Assembly (NCBI GenBank): GCA_041674345.1
Contig: JBAYVY010000074.1
Span: 1-11,865, forward strand
Source of the DNA: JBAYVY01 sp041674345
GTDB taxonomy: Bacteria > Planctomycetota > Phycisphaerae > Phycisphaerales > Zrk34
DNA: 11,865 nt
Direction: 5' to 3'
Shown: positions 11,695 to 11,865 of the stretch, piece by piece
Position numbering within the stretch: the stretch's first letter is position 1
Layout: the number at the start of each line of letters is the position of its first letter
Position numbers and translations under genes: made by a program
Notes under the pieces: model-generated
Seen by the model: the letters and a program-made list of their open reading frames with translations, nothing else
Told to the model about the DNA's origin: nothing
Database searches by the model: none

Positions 11695-11865
11695 TCAGGA
11701 CGCGGGGGGCTTTGTGCGTGAACGGGCGATCATGGCTTTAATCATGGAAAGCAGCTCACTCGCCTCATTTCGCAGCCAGTCGTATTCGTCCGACGGCAAC
11801 CAACGCCTGGCATAGAACAGTTCAAGCCAATAGCGGGTCTCATTCGGTTCTTTGGCGGCCAGGCC
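11695..11865 (-). CDS. Four-helix-bundle protein (S23/IVP type), C-terminal fragment
   Basis: The minus-strand frame is open from the right edge to TGA at 11697-11695 and gives 56 C-terminal residues. It begins GLAAKEPNETRYWLELFYAR, then WLPSDEYDWL and NEASELLSMIKAMIARSRTK. The pattern KE-NET-YWLEL followed by an acidic loop and a helix with E-ELL is the C-terminal half of the four-helix-bundle family first found in 23S rRNA intervening sequences. Many members are free-standing genes in environmental bacteria, and their function is unresolved. No rRNA is visible here. The start lies outside the window. Confidence 0.8.
   Translation of the reverse strand, partial: GLAAKEPNETRYWLELFYARRWLPSDEYDWLRNEASELLSMIKAMIARSRTKPPAS

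Noticed and set aside
10139..11815. Long plus-strand open frame opposite the PycB-like gene (558 residues)
   Set aside because: It is antisense to a confident conserved enzyme, has GC-rich shadow composition and shows no recognisable motif.

Overview
The window is a GC-rich piece of bacterial chromosome, most likely from a planctomycete and perhaps a Phycisphaerae-like lineage. The assignment rests on gene content recalled from that phylum, not on a marker gene. The evidence is a DUF2617-like gene, a histidine-phosphatase-fold protein without its catalytic histidines fused translationally to accD, a COG3014/YcfL/LpoB lipoprotein cluster, and repeat-rich spacers. No rRNA, tRNA, insertion sequence, CRISPR array or phage gene was found.

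Layout. 1-443 (+) is the 3' end of a DUF2617-like gene. 590-2384 (+) is a two-gene operon with its own promoter: a degenerate histidine phosphatase and accD (acetyl-CoA carboxylase beta), overlapping by ATGA. 2369-2897 (-) is a decayed toxin-antitoxin pair: an AbrB-type antitoxin with a frameshift and a PIN toxin cut off where it meets the accD stop. 3119-4110 (-) holds a DJ-1/PfpI protein and a small coiled-coil protein. 4300-8357 (-) is a five-gene envelope cluster: CPBP membrane protease, LpoB-like lipoprotein, COG3014-like lipoprotein, YcfL/DUF1425-like lipoprotein and a second LpoB-like lipoprotein. 8380-9411 (+) is trpC with promoter, repeat-filled leader and terminator-like hairpin. 9416-9802 (-) is an unrecognised 128-residue protein. 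10055-11640 (-) is a transcarboxylase-5S/PycB-type carboxyltransferase with its promoter. 11695-11865 (-) is the C-terminal end of a four-helix-bundle (S23/IVP-type) protein.

How the genes may work together. AccD and the PycB/5S protein are both carboxyltransferases that need a biotin carrier encoded elsewhere. trpC is tryptophan biosynthesis. The lipoprotein cluster resembles the ycfL-lpoB neighbourhood of gammaproteobacteria and is probably concerned with activating peptidoglycan synthases.

The most unusual content is two layers of repeats. First, a short G-rich repeat, ACTTCCGGGGGCGGGGG and shorter or degenerate forms, occurs about 17 times in both orientations, in spacers and in frame inside at least five genes. 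It is read as TSGGGG, LPGAG, PPPEV or APGS depending on frame and strand. A related 12-bp minisatellite fills the trpC leader. Second, six spacers each carry an inverted repeat; in five of them it is built from a different degenerate short word (CCAAT, GGGAAG, GCCAAC, ACTTCC, CGATTT). Together these suggest an active short-repeat process in this genome that I do not recognise as a named system.
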